Below are positions 16,502 to 26,588 of a stretch of 64,000 nt of DNA, one piece after another. The stretch is from positions 186,001 through 250,000 of the forward strand of contig NZ_FNSW01000002.1 in assembly GCF_900104695.1 (NCBI RefSeq), written 5' to 3'. Position numbers and translations under genes: made by a program. A model generated the notes under the pieces. It saw only the letters and a list, made by a program, of their open reading frames with translations, was not told the origin of the DNA and ran no database searches. Source of the DNA: Paenibacillus sp. GP183 (GTDB lineage Bacteria > Bacillota > Bacilli > Paenibacillales > NBRC-103111). How positions within the stretch are numbered: the first letter of the stretch is position 1; every line of letters begins with the position of its first letter.

Positions 16502-16921
16502 TTATTCTAGGTACTCATTACTAAGAATTTGATTTAAATACCTCGCCATTCCCGTTCTCACTTTTTTAAATCCAAGCTTTCGGTAAAAGTCTTCATTTCC
16601 AGTAGTTGAAATTAAATGAACGCATGAGACATGACAGAGATTTTCAAGTAAATTATTTATAATCTTTTTTGCTATTCCTTGCTTCTGAAATTCTATGTGG
16701 ACGACAACATCATAAATTGCAGCATTAAAAACTCCATCTGAAATTGCTCTACCCAATCCAACAGTTTGACCATTAATTGTAGCTATTGCAATAACATTAC
16801 TTGCTTCATAAATTTGTTTAATAATATCATTTGTGTGTCTTATCCAACCAACCGAGTTATAAATTCCTCTCATCTCGTCCAGATTAGCTTTAGAAAAATC
16901 ACTATGTATTTTCAAATCCAT
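16502..16921 (-). CDS. GNAT-family N-acetyltransferase
   Basis: A 139-aa GNAT starting at 16921 behind AAGGAGGATTAAG. The acetyl-CoA motif A is present (VVVHIEFQKQGIAKKIINNL), and the C-terminal NEDFYRKLGFKKV is the usual motif B. It resembles small single-domain acetyltransferases. The substrate cannot be predicted; resistance to a small molecule or amino-acid modification is typical. It lies alone between two repeats and ends 12 bp after a CCCGTTAC core. Confidence 0.85.
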   Translation of the reverse strand: MDLKIHSDFSKANLDEMRGIYNSVGWIRHTNDIIKQIYEASNVIAIATINGQTVGLGRAISDGVFNAAIYDVVVHIEFQKQGIAKKIINNLLENLCHVSCVHLISTTGNEDFYRKLGFKKVRTGMARYLNQILSNEYLE

Positions 16922-17004
16922 CTTAATCCTCCTTATGATATATTGGGTTTTTGATATCCTTCTATTTTAAAATTAGATAATCCTTTCTTTGTTTCAGTAA
17001 CTTG

Positions 17005-17068
17005 TAGCTCGTGTTATGAACAAGCTAAAAAGGAGCCGCAGCAAAGCAAGCTCCTCAACATAGCCTAG
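17005..17068 (+). repeat. CCGTTAG-type repeat, decayed (AGGAGCCGC hairpin)
   Basis: Only the payload AAGGAGCCGCAGC-GCAAGCTCCTCAA is clear. The flanking cores are degraded to GTGTTATGAACAA and CATAGCC. Confidence 0.6.
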
Positions 17069-17141
17069 TGGGAACTCGCATGTACTAGATGTTGTGATAG
17101 GACAGGACTAACCATCTCCTCCTATTCGATTTCCGATTTTT

Positions 17142-17802
17142 TTATGCTGATTGATTGCCGTGTGCGGAATTCTGCTCACCCCTTTGGCGAAGAAGGAGAA
17201 CGATCGCCGCAAGCAACCACCAAAGTCCTTGCCCCATTGCCAGATAATCGACCAGATATTGAAATTGGCCGTAGAGCGCAACAACTCCCATGATGGCAAA
17301 AGCGACCCCAATGAAAAGCGCGGCATAGCCGAAAGGGCGTGGGAGAGTCTTAGCTCCGAGAATGACGGTACCCAGCGAAAGAAACAAGGCCGGCGCCCCC
17401 ACCTGAGAAGAGGTGTTGGGTAGACTTGATCAGATCGATATTGGCCACAACCGTCTCCCTCGTACTCGTGAGGGAATTAAGATAAAAGTTCACTTCGATC
17501 ACACTGACGACCATCAGGAGCATCCCTCCGAAGAAGGAGGCCCAACCGGAAAAGCGATTGGCTGCTCCGGACAAATGGACAATGGCGAAGGCGAACAGAA
17601 CAAGCAGCATCGTGCCCATCGTCTGCATCCAAGCCCCCGTAAGAATCGAGTTTTTATGCGCGGTGCCAAATGCGATTAATTGATCCAATGTATCGTCAGC
17701 CGGCGGTGCAGGATTAATGATAAAGGAAGTGATCAAAACAATAACGCCAATTATCCCCATGATGCCTATCAACTGTCGAAATCGGTTTTGAACCATTTTC
17801 AT
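17142..17802 (-). pseudogene. Multi-pass membrane protein, frameshifted
   Basis: The first part (17802 to about 17400) has three membrane segments (QLIGIMGIIGVIVLITSFII, then TMGTMLLVLFAFAIVHL, GGMLLMVVSVIEVNFYL). A one-base shift in the run of G at about 17395 moves the frame, and the remainder (APALFLSLGTVILGAKTLPR, further membrane helices) ends at 17142. Joined, it is about 215 aa, a plausible DUF4386-like membrane protein. It overlaps the TetR-type gene by 4 bp, so the two were an operon. Confidence 0.65.
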
Positions 17803-18254
17803 AATCCCTCCTGATTAATAATGATTTTGTTCTTATTAAGGCGAATCGCTTTCTTGATCGTATCGATCGCTAGGTCAATGATGAGCAAAAAACTTTGGTC
17901 ATCCAGTTCATCCACATGCTGTAACAGCCATTCGTCTGTAGCCCCGTCAATTCCTTTAAACCAAGCTAATAGCAATTCGTCGGGCAAATCCTTGCGAATA
18001 AGCCCAAACTCTTGACCCCGCTTTATTATGGCACCCATCCCTTTCCTCATATAATCGCTCATCATGCGAATCTGGTTGGCAATTTGTTCATGGTGTTGTA
18101 GGGAGTCCGTAGATAAACGCTCGAGCGACCTCAAGGCTCCAAACAACCAAGGTTCGTGCTTGAATTGAAGCAGAGGTCGGTGATGAATCGCGGTCAGCGT
18201 CTCCCAAAATGTTTCTGCGTTTAGCGAATCAAGCTCGTTCGGTTTAGGTGCCAA
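17799..18254 (-). pseudogene. TetR-family regulator lacking its DNA-binding domain
   Basis: A 151-residue frame with the helical ligand-binding and dimerisation part of a TetR repressor (LLAWFKGIDGATDEWLLQHV, LIIDLAIDTIKKAI). The N-terminal helix-turn-helix of about 50 residues is absent. Upstream sequence (18255-18295) is unrelated, and no ribosome site precedes the TTG at 18254. It formerly regulated the adjoining membrane protein gene. Confidence 0.7.
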
Positions 18255-18295
18255 CTCGAGCTGATCAACACAATGTCTTCACAAGACAACAAAAC

Positions 18296-18895
18296 TTATT
18301 TACCGAATATTAACTTTTTATCAACCAAATCCATGTAGTTTTTTTCAGCATATTCGGATAAACCTGTCAAAATATCAGTAGCCACTCTTGCATTTTTCTC
18401 CAATGATAGTGGATGATCATCTGTTTTGCCTTTAATAATTTGGTTCCAGTTATGGGTGACGTTCAGGATCGTATTTATTTGAGTTCGTTCGTTCTCGTCA
18501 AGATTTCGAATATCTCGAATCATTGCTTGCTCGTTACGAAAGTACATCCAGATAAGATAAGCAATATTCGACGTATAATTGTTGAGTACGGTCTGATTTC
18601 TCGAATCGATGGTTTTAACAAGGTTAAAAAGTTCACCTGATTGTTTGGATAAGTCCAAATATGTGTCCGTCAGCTGGTTTAATGTCGAAGCCGATAGCGT
18701 ACTGTCTTTCAGTAGTTCATTTAGCATTCTTTCGTTGTCAGCCGTCTCTTGCACCAAACGATCGGCTACTTGATTAACTCGAGAGATATGCTCGTGTCGA
18801 GAAGTTACAATCGTCCTATACTGATGAAAATTGACAACTAGGGAAGCCGCCAATAAGATTCCTAGCACGATGGACGCAGTTCTTAGAAGGTACAT
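18296..18895 (-). CDS. Single-pass membrane protein with helical extracytoplasmic domain
   Basis: A 199-aa protein behind AGGAAGACA. The N-terminal membrane helix (residues 5-24, TASIVLGILLAASLVVNF) precedes a long all-helical region (VNQVADRLVQETADNERMLN and others). Topology resembles sensor or chemoreceptor ligand domains, but no signalling domain is attached. Family not recognised. Single-gene unit. Confidence 0.65.
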   Translation of the reverse strand: MYLLRTASIVLGILLAASLVVNFHQYRTIVTSRHEHISRVNQVADRLVQETADNERMLNELLKDSTLSASTLNQLTDTYLDLSKQSGELFNLVKTIDSRNQTVLNNYTSNIAYLIWMYFRNEQAMIRDIRNLDENERTQINTILNVTHNWNQIIKGKTDDHPLSLEKNARVATDILTGLSEYAEKNYMDLVDKKLIFGK

Positions 18896-19073
18896 TGTCT
18901 TCCTGATACTGGTTCACCTCCGGAACACAATAGAGCAAAACAATATTAATCTAAATCCATCTTGAGTTGTAAAGTCTCATCAAATCCTAATTGGTATATA
19001 TTCCCTTAAAGCTGCATCATTCCTTTTCAAATCAAAAATATTAAGGGGGGGATTTATGAAGGTGTTCTATAAC

Positions 19074-19172
19074 ACAACCAACCAGTTGTCGTGGATCTTT
19101 GGCAACTGGTTGGTTGTTGTTATTCACGAGGCAACCCTTGAGATTGAACTATCGTTCTCCGTTAGTGCAATT
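19074..19172 (+). repeat. CCGTTAG-type repeat (15-bp CAACCAGTTG hairpin)
   Basis: A perfect 15-bp stem (19074-19088 with 19103-19117) followed by TTGAGATTGAACTATCGTTC and TCCGTTAGTGCAATTAC. No CTGCCCGTTA left end is recognisable. Confidence 0.75.
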
Positions 19173-19178
19173 ACATAG

Positions 19179-19778
19179 TTAGATGTTAGTAATTTCATAT
19201 TCCATTCGCTTTGCGGTGTTTAAGGCTATATCTTCGCTTATTAAACGACGTATTACATGGAAAGACATATGTATTCCTGATGATATACCTCCAGAAGTAA
19301 TAATATTACCTTCATCCACATATCTCTTATTTCTTAACACTTTAACGTTTGGAAATTCAGTTTCAAGTCGATTTATATCCATCCAGTGAGTTGTTGCTGT
19401 TTTATTATCTAATAGTCCAGCTTTTGCGAGAAGAAACGCTCCTGTACAGACTGATGTAAGTAGTTCTACTTTTGTAGATTGTTCTTGAATCCATTTAATT
19501 ACCTCCAAATTATGAATTTCTATTTCCTCTGCTCCATAACCACCTGGAACAATAAGAATATCAAATGAAGTAGCAGTTTCAAAACTGTAATCAGGTTTAA
19601 CCATTAGTCCATTACGGGCTCTAATTAGATCTCCATGTTGAGATACTGTCTTTACATGAAAAGTCTTTTCTCCGGTTTCAGGAAACTCAGTAATGGAAAA
19701 TACCTCGAAGGGACCCGCAAAATCTAAGACTTCTACCTCGTTAAATAAGAGCAAACCTACATTCCATTTTAAACTCAT
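19179..19778 (-). CDS. DJ-1/PfpI-family protein (AraC-type glutamine amidotransferase fold)
   Basis: A 199-aa protein starting at 19778 behind GGAG. The nucleophile elbow is Cys111 in TSVCTGAFLLAKAGLL, with VPGGYGAEE upstream and TTHWMD downstream, as in isonitrile-hydratase-like and AraC-fused DJ-1 domains. No DNA-binding domain is attached. It may act on small electrophiles or be a stress protein; the exact reaction is open. The stop codon is about 7 bp after the CCGTTAG core. Confidence 0.88.
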   Translation of the reverse strand: MSLKWNVGLLLFNEVEVLDFAGPFEVFSITEFPETGEKTFHVKTVSQHGDLIRARNGLMVKPDYSFETATSFDILIVPGGYGAEEIEIHNLEVIKWIQEQSTKVELLTSVCTGAFLLAKAGLLDNKTATTHWMDINRLETEFPNVKVLRNKRYVDEGNIITSGGISSGIHMSFHVIRRLISEDIALNTAKRMEYEITNI

Positions 19779-19858
19779 GTAAACAACTCCCTCACGTTTC
19801 TATTGTTTTATAATTCAATACAATCATTCAACTCCTGCAACTTTACTTTTGAAGTAAA

Positions 19859-20012
19859 CTGCCCGTTGATATGAAAAAAAGGTTGAGTTTAGTCAAACTG
19901 TACCTATTGAGATTTTTTCATTAAAATTTGTGACCCAAAGGTCATGGATGGTTACTTCAATAAAAGGAACTGCAACAAAGCAAGCTCCTCCAGTATGTAC
20001 CCGTCCCTCAAT
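19859..20012 (+). repeat. CCGTTAG-type repeat, split by about 80 bp
   Basis: CTGCCCGTTGATATG at 19859, then unrelated sequence, then GGTTACTTCAATAAAAGGAACTGC and GCAAGCTCCTCCAGT with a decayed TACCCGTCC right end (19950-20012). Confidence 0.6.
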
Positions 20013-20106
20013 AATTTTCTTTAGAAATGAATTGAAATCCTAGGCCAAAGGCAGGATTGTTTCTCGCTCCGCATGGAAGAACAATTTAAGCGACTCACAA
20101 ACAAAA

Positions 20107-20134
20107 AACGCTCTCACCATTACGTGAGAGCGTT
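20107..20134 (-). terminator. Terminator of the FAD oxidoreductase gene
   Basis: An AACGCTCTCAC/GTGAGAGCGTT stem 3 bp past the stop. The minus-strand transcript continues into a T run. Confidence 0.85.
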
Positions 20135-20137
20135 ATT

Positions 20138-21715
20138 CTATTGCGACAAGAGTTGTTGAGCTACAATATAGCCCGACCCGCCATTCACCCCATGACCTGG
20201 CCAGGTCGCGGCGCCGAGTATATACACATTCGGAACCGCCGACTGATGGCCTGGTTGTCCCGGCAGCGGGCTGAGCAGGTAGCTTTGTGCCAGATCGTGC
20301 GCACCGCCGTAGGGATCCCCCGGTCCCGCGTTCGGATTGAATCGAGCGATTGAGTTCGGTGTAACGACATGTTTTCCGATCACCGCGCTTGGGATGTTCG
20401 GAATATGTTTGCTCACAACATTCAGAACGCGTTCTGTAAAACGCTCCGTGAGATCATGCGTCCAAATGCCATCCCCCACATCGATCTGGCCGGCAGCATC
20501 CCCGCGCGGACGGGTTGGCACTTCAAGCACTTGGATGCGCATGATCGCCTTGCCTGCAGGCGCACGAGTGGGATCGAGGTTAGTCGAACAGTCGACGGTA
20601 AAGGTCGGCTTCGCCGGTAGCAAATCGACCATCCCCTGTGCAATCGCCAAAGTAAATCCGTCCAGCCCATCTGTCAGGTGAGGCTGACCGACTCGGTTAA
20701 AGCGTGCATCCGGCCAGCGTGGCGGCTCATTGAGTGCCAAATGAATCTGCACGCAGCCGCGTCCGTATCGATACTGTTTTGCTTGGGCACGCAGTGTCGG
20801 GGAGATGTCGCTATCGGAGAGCAGCGAGATATACAATTGGTCCGGTGTGGTCGAGGCCACGACCGCCTGCTTGGCAAGGTATTTTTTACCCTTTGCTGTA
20901 CGGACGCCAACAGCACGACCGTTCTCCACTAAGATGCGCTCGACCTGCGAGTCCGTGAAAATCTCTCCGCCCTGATCCATCACCAATTGTGCCAATGCCT
21001 GAACCAGTTTTTCACTGCCGCCTACCGGAATAGGCATCCCGCCGCTCATAAGTGCCATCACGGTGAGCGGGACCCAAATTCCGCTTCCGACTTCATCCGG
21101 TGTACGGCCAAGATGGGTGACCCAAGAGGCCAACATACCCCGCATCACAGGAGACTGGAGGGAGTTTACCGCATGACGAGCAGTCGTAAACAACGACCCC
21201 GCGAACGACGAATAGCCGGTGCGACCCTCTTCGTGAAGTAAGCGCTTGAGGATGGGAGCGGCTTCCAGGCTGGAAAGATCCATGGCAAACAGGCCGAACA
21301 CATCGTTGACATAAGGATTTAACTGTTCAAAGATGCTTGCCAAAGCAGTGCCGTCTCCAGGAGCCAACCGTTCCGCCTCAGCGATGAGGTCCTCAAAGGA
21401 GCGGGGTAGTACGGCCGTGCGCCCATCTTCCATAGAAACACCGGTCGGCAGGTCCGTATTCACATAGCGCAGCCCGCGAGCTTCCAAGGCCTCCCGCAGC
21501 TCTGCATAAGCCGGTCCCGTCGTAAAGAGCGGATGAGCGGCCGCATACACATCATGTTTGAATCCCGGGAGCGTGAGTTCTTCGGTGCGTACGAAGCCGC
21601 CCGGGCGATCGTTTTTCTCCAAGACAAGTACGCTGCGACCCGCGCGCGTTAAGTAGGCAGCAGTTATCAAGGCATTGTGCCCGCTACCGATAATCACTAT
21701 ATCGAAAGTTTCCAT
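20138..21715 (-). CDS. Phytoene-desaturase-type NAD(P)/FAD oxidoreductase
   Basis: A 525-aa enzyme of the CrtI/COG1233 type. I start at ATG 21715 because AAGGAGAGATAC precedes it; the frame itself runs to 21742. The FAD-binding Rossmann motif is VIIGSGHNALITAAYLTRAG then VLEKNDRPGG at the N-terminus, and the closing FAD box is LGAATWPGHGVNGGSGY. Substrate unknown: carotenoid desaturases share the fold, but no carotenoid genes are nearby. Its GC-rich codon use differs from the AT-rich neighbours, which suggests transfer. Confidence 0.88.
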   Translation of the reverse strand: METFDIVIIGSGHNALITAAYLTRAGRSVLVLEKNDRPGGFVRTEELTLPGFKHDVYAAAHPLFTTGPAYAELREALEARGLRYVNTDLPTGVSMEDGRTAVLPRSFEDLIAEAERLAPGDGTALASIFEQLNPYVNDVFGLFAMDLSSLEAAPILKRLLHEEGRTGYSSFAGSLFTTARHAVNSLQSPVMRGMLASWVTHLGRTPDEVGSGIWVPLTVMALMSGGMPIPVGGSEKLVQALAQLVMDQGGEIFTDSQVERILVENGRAVGVRTAKGKKYLAKQAVVASTTPDQLYISLLSDSDISPTLRAQAKQYRYGRGCVQIHLALNEPPRWPDARFNRVGQPHLTDGLDGFTLAIAQGMVDLLPAKPTFTVDCSTNLDPTRAPAGKAIMRIQVLEVPTRPRGDAAGQIDVGDGIWTHDLTERFTERVLNVVSKHIPNIPSAVIGKHVVTPNSIARFNPNAGPGDPYGGAHDLAQSYLLSPLPGQPGHQSAVPNVYILGAATWPGHGVNGGSGYIVAQQLLSQ

Positions 21716-21902
21716 CGTATCTCTCCTTAAATGATGTGGCATCCGTAGAAAGATATTCGATTGGTTTATGTCTGATTACAAAAAAAATTTTGAACTCCAG
21801 GTTCTTGCTTCCGGTCTGACTCCCAACGCCATAGCCCCCACGCGACCGCTACCAAGAAGCATCTTCAGACCTCCTTTAAACACCAGGCACATGACATATT
21901 CC

Positions 21903-21927
21903 AACTATCGTTTCCCGTTAGTTCAAT
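21903..21927 (+). repeat. CCGTTAG-type right end only
   Basis: AACTATCGTTTCCCGTTAGT followed by TCAAT. No payload or left end remains. Confidence 0.75.
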
Positions 21928-22021
21928 CTAGACTGATGTGGATCTTGTTCATTGCCAAGCCAATCAGGAGTTTTAAACCGAAGATTTTCTTCAGAGCGGT
22001 TGATGTGCTCACGAATATCTT

Positions 22022-22471
22022 TCACGCCTTCCGAACAGAGGGCGAGTAAAATACGTCACAATGCATATGCTGAATTTTGTCCCAGTTGCCGGGATTGGTC
22101 GTGTCTGGAGAGCGGTGCTCCAGAATGGCCTGATATAGAGCGGTTTTTTGTTCCAAATGGGCAACATGCCGTCTGGCTTCTTCGAGCTTAACGAGCGCCG
22201 CTTCTTTATGCTCCATCATGAGTGCGCTGCGTTGCGGAATGGTCGAATCCCCTTCGAGACAGAGGTCGACGTACGTTTTGATGACCTCAATCGGCATCCC
22301 GGATTGCTTGAGGCATTTGACTCCATGCAGCCAGTTGATCGATTCTTCGTCGAACATCCGAATGTTGTTTTGATTGCGCTGTACGCTCGGCACCAGGCCT
22401 TTATCCGTGTAAAAGCGCACGGCGTGCTCGGTGAGTCCCGTTATCAAGGCGGCTTCTTTGACCGTATGCAT
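22022..22471 (-). CDS. MerR-family transcriptional regulator
   Basis: A 149-aa regulator starting behind GGAGGATTCC. The N-terminal winged helix is typical (TVKEAALITGLTEHAVRFYT, then the RMFDEE and LKQSGMPIEVIK segments), followed by a dimerisation coiled coil (EHKEAALVKLEEARRHVAHL). It is divergent from the aldo/keto reductase gene, whose promoter contains a MerR-style stretched spacer. It should therefore activate that gene in response to an unknown signal, probably reactive carbonyls. Confidence 0.9.
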   Translation of the reverse strand: MHTVKEAALITGLTEHAVRFYTDKGLVPSVQRNQNNIRMFDEESINWLHGVKCLKQSGMPIEVIKTYVDLCLEGDSTIPQRSALMMEHKEAALVKLEEARRHVAHLEQKTALYQAILEHRSPDTTNPGNWDKIQHMHCDVFYSPSVRKA

Positions 22472-22509
22472 GTGGAATCCTCCTTGGGAAATAATTTATT
22501 GATGACGGC

Positions 22510-22540
22510 TTGACTTCGTGTTACACGAAGGCTCTAAGCT
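22510..22540 (+). promoter_or_regulatory. MerR-type promoter with 19-bp spacer
   Basis: A -35 TTGACT (22510-22515) and -10 TAAGCT (22535-22540) are separated by 19 bp. The spacer holds a perfect 7-3-7 dyad CTTCGTG-TTA-CACGAAG (22514-22530). An over-long spacer with a centred dyad is the hallmark of MerR-activated promoters. Confidence 0.8.
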
Positions 22541-22626
22541 TATTGTAATGCAAATCAGCCGTAAGCGGAATCCCCGCTGCGGTGCCCAATTCCCGGGATG
22601 CGCGCCATTTGCTGTTTTACATTTGA

Positions 22627-23496
<870 letters not shown>

Positions 23497-23545
23497 ACCT
23501 TGATCGAACCGTAAAATCATCACGCGTTTATCCTCATCTATTAAG

Positions 23546-23578
23546 AAAGGACAGGGCGGGCGCCCCTGTCCTTTCTTT
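23546..23578 (+). terminator. Terminator of the aldo/keto reductase gene
   Basis: An AAAGGACAGGG/CCCTGTCCTTT stem with a T-rich tail 50 bp after the stop. Confidence 0.88.
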
Positions 23579-23688
23579 ACTTGAATTGCAAATTCTAAGA
23601 ATAGCAAAACTGCTTCTACCGGTGTAACGAAATCTATACTCCCACCAATACAGGTAACACACAGAACCACCGAGACCTCCATAACTAT

Positions 23689-23818
23689 CCTGCCAAATAG
23701 CTTAACGGCTGCCAATCTGCCGGCAGCCGTTTGTCTCGTTTCGCTATAGTTCCTCGATAGCTTAATGACACAAGGCTACGAGACTTGTCCTTTACTCATT
23801 CAAGTTATCGTTAACTTA
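23689..23818 (+). repeat. CCGTTAG-type repeat, degenerate double unit
   Basis: CTGCCAAATAGCTTAACGG with a GGCTGCC/GGCAGCC stem, CTATAGTTCCTCGATAGCTT as the internal core, then a second payload (GGCTACGAGACTTGTCCTTT) and a right end AGTTATCGTTAAC. Confidence 0.65.
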
Positions 23819-23930
23819 CTTAGAAGTTGTTGCATATTTCGAGTACAGCATTAAATTCTCATTTTGCTTCAGCCGCATCATTCGTTGTACTTAATTGAAC
23901 GAATACACCAGTTTTGCACCGACTCTACTT

Positions 23931-24911
23931 TTATGTGAGATCCCTCAGCCTGTGAATATCTTCATCTTTTCTGTCGCCGTGGATCACAATTTTAGCAAGT
24001 TCATTCTCAATTTGATTATATTCAACATCTGTTAGCTCGACGTCAGCTGCCCCTAGATTTTCTTGAATTCGCTCAAGTTTTCGCGAACCAGGAATTGGTA
24101 CTATAAACTCTTTTTTATGCAACATCCATGCTAGAGAAATCTGCGCCGGGGTGGCACCCTTTACTTCTGCAAATCGGGTCAATAAATCCAGCAATGGCTG
24201 ATTGGCCACAATATTCTCGTTGTTGAAGCGAGTGATCACTCTCCTTGCATCAATTCCGACATACTCAGTATCGCCTTGGACTTTCCCGGACAAAAATCCG
24301 TTACCAAGCGGAGAGAACGGAACGAAACCGATACCGAGTTCTTCACAAGTGGGGATCACATCCTTTTCAAATTTCCGTTCCATCATAGAATACTCGCTCT
24401 GAATCGCCGTCAAGGGAGTTACCGCATGTGCGCGCCTTATTTCATCTTCTGTGGCCTGCGACTGCCCCCAGCCCAGGATTTTTCCTTCTTTAATCAGTTC
24501 GCCCATGCAGTATGCGATATCTTCAACGGGAATGTCCTTGTTTACTCTAGCTTGATAATAGAGGTCGATATGATCGGTTCCAAGTCTTTTCAGTGAAGCT
24601 TCCACACGCCCCCTGATTTGCTGCAGCATCTTCTCGGTAGAGCTCGCTTCGTCGTTTTTTTCATACAAAATCTTGGTCGCGATGATAACCTGATCACGGA
24701 TCGGTTTAAGTGCTTCACCCAGCAGTTCCTCATTGGAACCCATGCCATAGAACTCGGCCGTATCGAAAAGAGTACTGCCTAATTCATAAGCCTTGCGAAT
24801 CAGATCAATAGCCTCTCTGCGGTCTGTTGCATCGCCATAGCCTATAGATAGGCCCATACAGCCATAACCGATTGCGGACACTTCTAAATTTCTTAATTTT
24901 CTTGTATGCAT
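23931..24911 (-). CDS. Aldo/keto reductase (AKR11/13-like)
   Basis: A 326-aa enzyme. I start at ATG 24911 behind AAGGGAGC, giving RKLRNLEVSAIGYGCMGLS, the normal family N-terminus; longer frames reach 25019. The Asp/Tyr pair is in LFDTAEFYGMGSNEELLG and the catalytic Lys in IATKI. The usual active-site His position reads LYYQARVNK, where most relatives have YQHR. So either this position tolerates Ala or catalysis is altered. Divergent from a LysR gene that probably regulates it. Confidence 0.9.
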   Translation of the reverse strand: MHTRKLRNLEVSAIGYGCMGLSIGYGDATDRREAIDLIRKAYELGSTLFDTAEFYGMGSNEELLGEALKPIRDQVIIATKILYEKNDEASSTEKMLQQIRGRVEASLKRLGTDHIDLYYQARVNKDIPVEDIAYCMGELIKEGKILGWGQSQATEDEIRRAHAVTPLTAIQSEYSMMERKFEKDVIPTCEELGIGFVPFSPLGNGFLSGKVQGDTEYVGIDARRVITRFNNENIVANQPLLDLLTRFAEVKGATPAQISLAWMLHKKEFIVPIPGSRKLERIQENLGAADVELTDVEYNQIENELAKIVIHGDRKDEDIHRLRDLT

Positions 24912-25033
24912 TGCTTTTGCTCCCTTCATTCTCTTCACTTCCCTTCTAATGTTATGGTAAGAGCGCTTGAAACGGAAGTTCAAACAAGTTAATATGGTAT
25001 GAACTAAGAGTTTATACAAAGAGGTGTCTTTGA

Positions 25034-25930
25034 ATGAATGAACAATTGAACACGTTTATTCAGGTGGCAGAGACGGGTAGCTTTTCAAAGGCAGCTGAAA
25101 AACTATTTGTTTCTCCAACCGCAGTGATGAAGCAAATGAATTTGTTGGAGAAGCATGTAGGAGTTCCTCTTTTGATTCGCACGAACCATGGTGTTGTGCT
25201 CACCGAGGCCGGAAAGTCCTTTAGCAAGGATGCGGCATTTATGATGCAGTACTTTCAAGAAGCCCTGCTGCGTACACATCATGCCGCACAGACAAGTCAG
25301 TTTGTTATTCGCGTGGGAACTTCTATGCTTAATCCCTGCAAGGTTTTGCTAGATTTGTGGAATGAAATCAGCGACCAATATCCGCAGTTCAAAATCAACA
25401 TCGTCCATTTTGAGGATGATGTTTATACGCTCCCAACCACTTATCGTACAATTGGCAAACGTTTCGATTTTATCGTAGGACCAACCCTTGCGGAAAACTG
25501 GAAGGATTATTTCCGTGTACTTGAGCTCGGACGTTGTCGATTTTGCTTTGCCGTATCTCGCAACCATCGGCTGGCTTCCAAAAAAACATTGTCCGTCAAA
25601 GATTTGTATGGAGAGAAGTTGGTTGTGGTAAACGGTGGAAAAAGTTCAGTAATTGATGAAATTCGTGATTTTTTAATAAGGAACCATCCTAAAATCAAAA
25701 TTAAAGATATTCTGCGACTTTTTGATCTTGATGTATTCAACCGTTGCGAGGAAAGTGGTTCTGTCCTCTTAACATTGGATGCATGGGCAGATATTCACCC
25801 GTCCTTAGTGACACTCCCTAGCGATTTGGATTTCACAATACCCTATGGTTTGCTATATCCCTTACATCCATCCGAAGATGTCAATCAATTTTTAGGAATC
25901 ATTAAAGAAATGCAATCTAAGCACAGTTAA
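25034..25930 (+). CDS. LysR-family transcriptional regulator
   Basis: A 298-aa regulator starting behind AAGAGGTGTC. The N-terminal helix-turn-helix (FIQVAETGSFSKAAEKLFVS) precedes a periplasmic-binding-type effector domain from about residue 90. The 123-bp intergenic region shared with the reductase holds TTGAA-N7-TTCAA (about 24971-24987), a plausible LysR site. Effector unknown. Confidence 0.9.
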   Translation: MNEQLNTFIQVAETGSFSKAAEKLFVSPTAVMKQMNLLEKHVGVPLLIRTNHGVVLTEAGKSFSKDAAFMMQYFQEALLRTHHAAQTSQFVIRVGTSMLNPCKVLLDLWNEISDQYPQFKINIVHFEDDVYTLPTTYRTIGKRFDFIVGPTLAENWKDYFRVLELGRCRFCFAVSRNHRLASKKTLSVKDLYGEKLVVVNGGKSSVIDEIRDFLIRNHPKIKIKDILRLFDLDVFNRCEESGSVLLTLDAWADIHPSLVTLPSDLDFTIPYGLLYPLHPSEDVNQFLGIIKEMQSKHS

Positions 25931-26063
25931 CCGGCGCATAATGTAGTTTTTCCAGATCTAGGTATGCCTTATACAATGATTAATTTCGTTTTGAAAATGA
26001 GGAAATCACTAATAAATCACATTCCTTTTGTAATTAAATTATAACTCCATTTGTTGTACTCTT

Positions 26064-26116
26064 CTGCCCGTTACTTCAATAAGGCTGCCGATTTATATAA
26101 CACGGCAACCTCATCT
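26064..26116 (+). repeat. CCGTTAG-type repeat, left half
   Basis: CTGCCCGTTACTTCAATAAG with a GGCTGCCG/CGGCAACC payload. The right end is decayed. Confidence 0.65.
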
Positions 26117-26131
26117 GATGTTTAGAATTAT

Positions 26132-26461
26132 CTAACTGTTATTGTCCTCATATCCCCATCGTTCCAGAAGCCAGCCATATTCTTCTATATCCTCCTTAGT
26201 AAGTCGGTCCAGTTTCATTTTTGCAAGGAGAACGAGTTCTTTGCGACCTGTGTACTCGAAGTCCTTGTAAATTTCCTGGTTCTTTTTATGGAATAGGTGG
26301 ATTCGCTCAGTTAGTTCGAAATATGGCAATTTCCCTTGTTTCCATTCTATGAAAGATTGATACAATGGCTCCAAGGCTTGTTCAGTTACCAATTTGTGAT
26401 ACTCATCAAGAAGTTCACGTTCTTGCTGTTTTTTAAGTTTGGAATTAAACTTTCTCTCCAT
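26132..26461 (-). CDS. Small helical charged protein of unknown function
   Basis: A 109-aa product starting behind GAGGTTGAC. Highly charged helices (RKFNSKLKKQQERELLDEYH, KMKLDRLTKEDIEEYGWLLE) and no membrane segment. No family recognised. It is flanked on both sides by CCGTTAG-type sequence and so looks like a single-gene unit. Confidence 0.65.
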   Translation of the reverse strand: MERKFNSKLKKQQERELLDEYHKLVTEQALEPLYQSFIEWKQGKLPYFELTERIHLFHKKNQEIYKDFEYTGRKELVLLAKMKLDRLTKEDIEEYGWLLERWGYEDNNS

Positions 26462-26488
26462 CTTGTCAACCTCATTGTTGTGTATTTA

Positions 26489-26535
26489 GCTCTCGTACCC
26501 GTTAGTTCCGAAGGCTACCGATGATGCCGGCAGAC
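26489..26535 (+). repeat. CCGTTAG-type core with partial payload
   Basis: AGCTCTCGTACCCGTTAGTT followed by AAGGCTACCGATGATGCCGG. Ends are decayed. Confidence 0.6.
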
Positions 26536-26588
26536 TGTCTGTGTGATTTATTTATTTAGGGTATTCGGATTTTATGGTGGAAAAGGGC

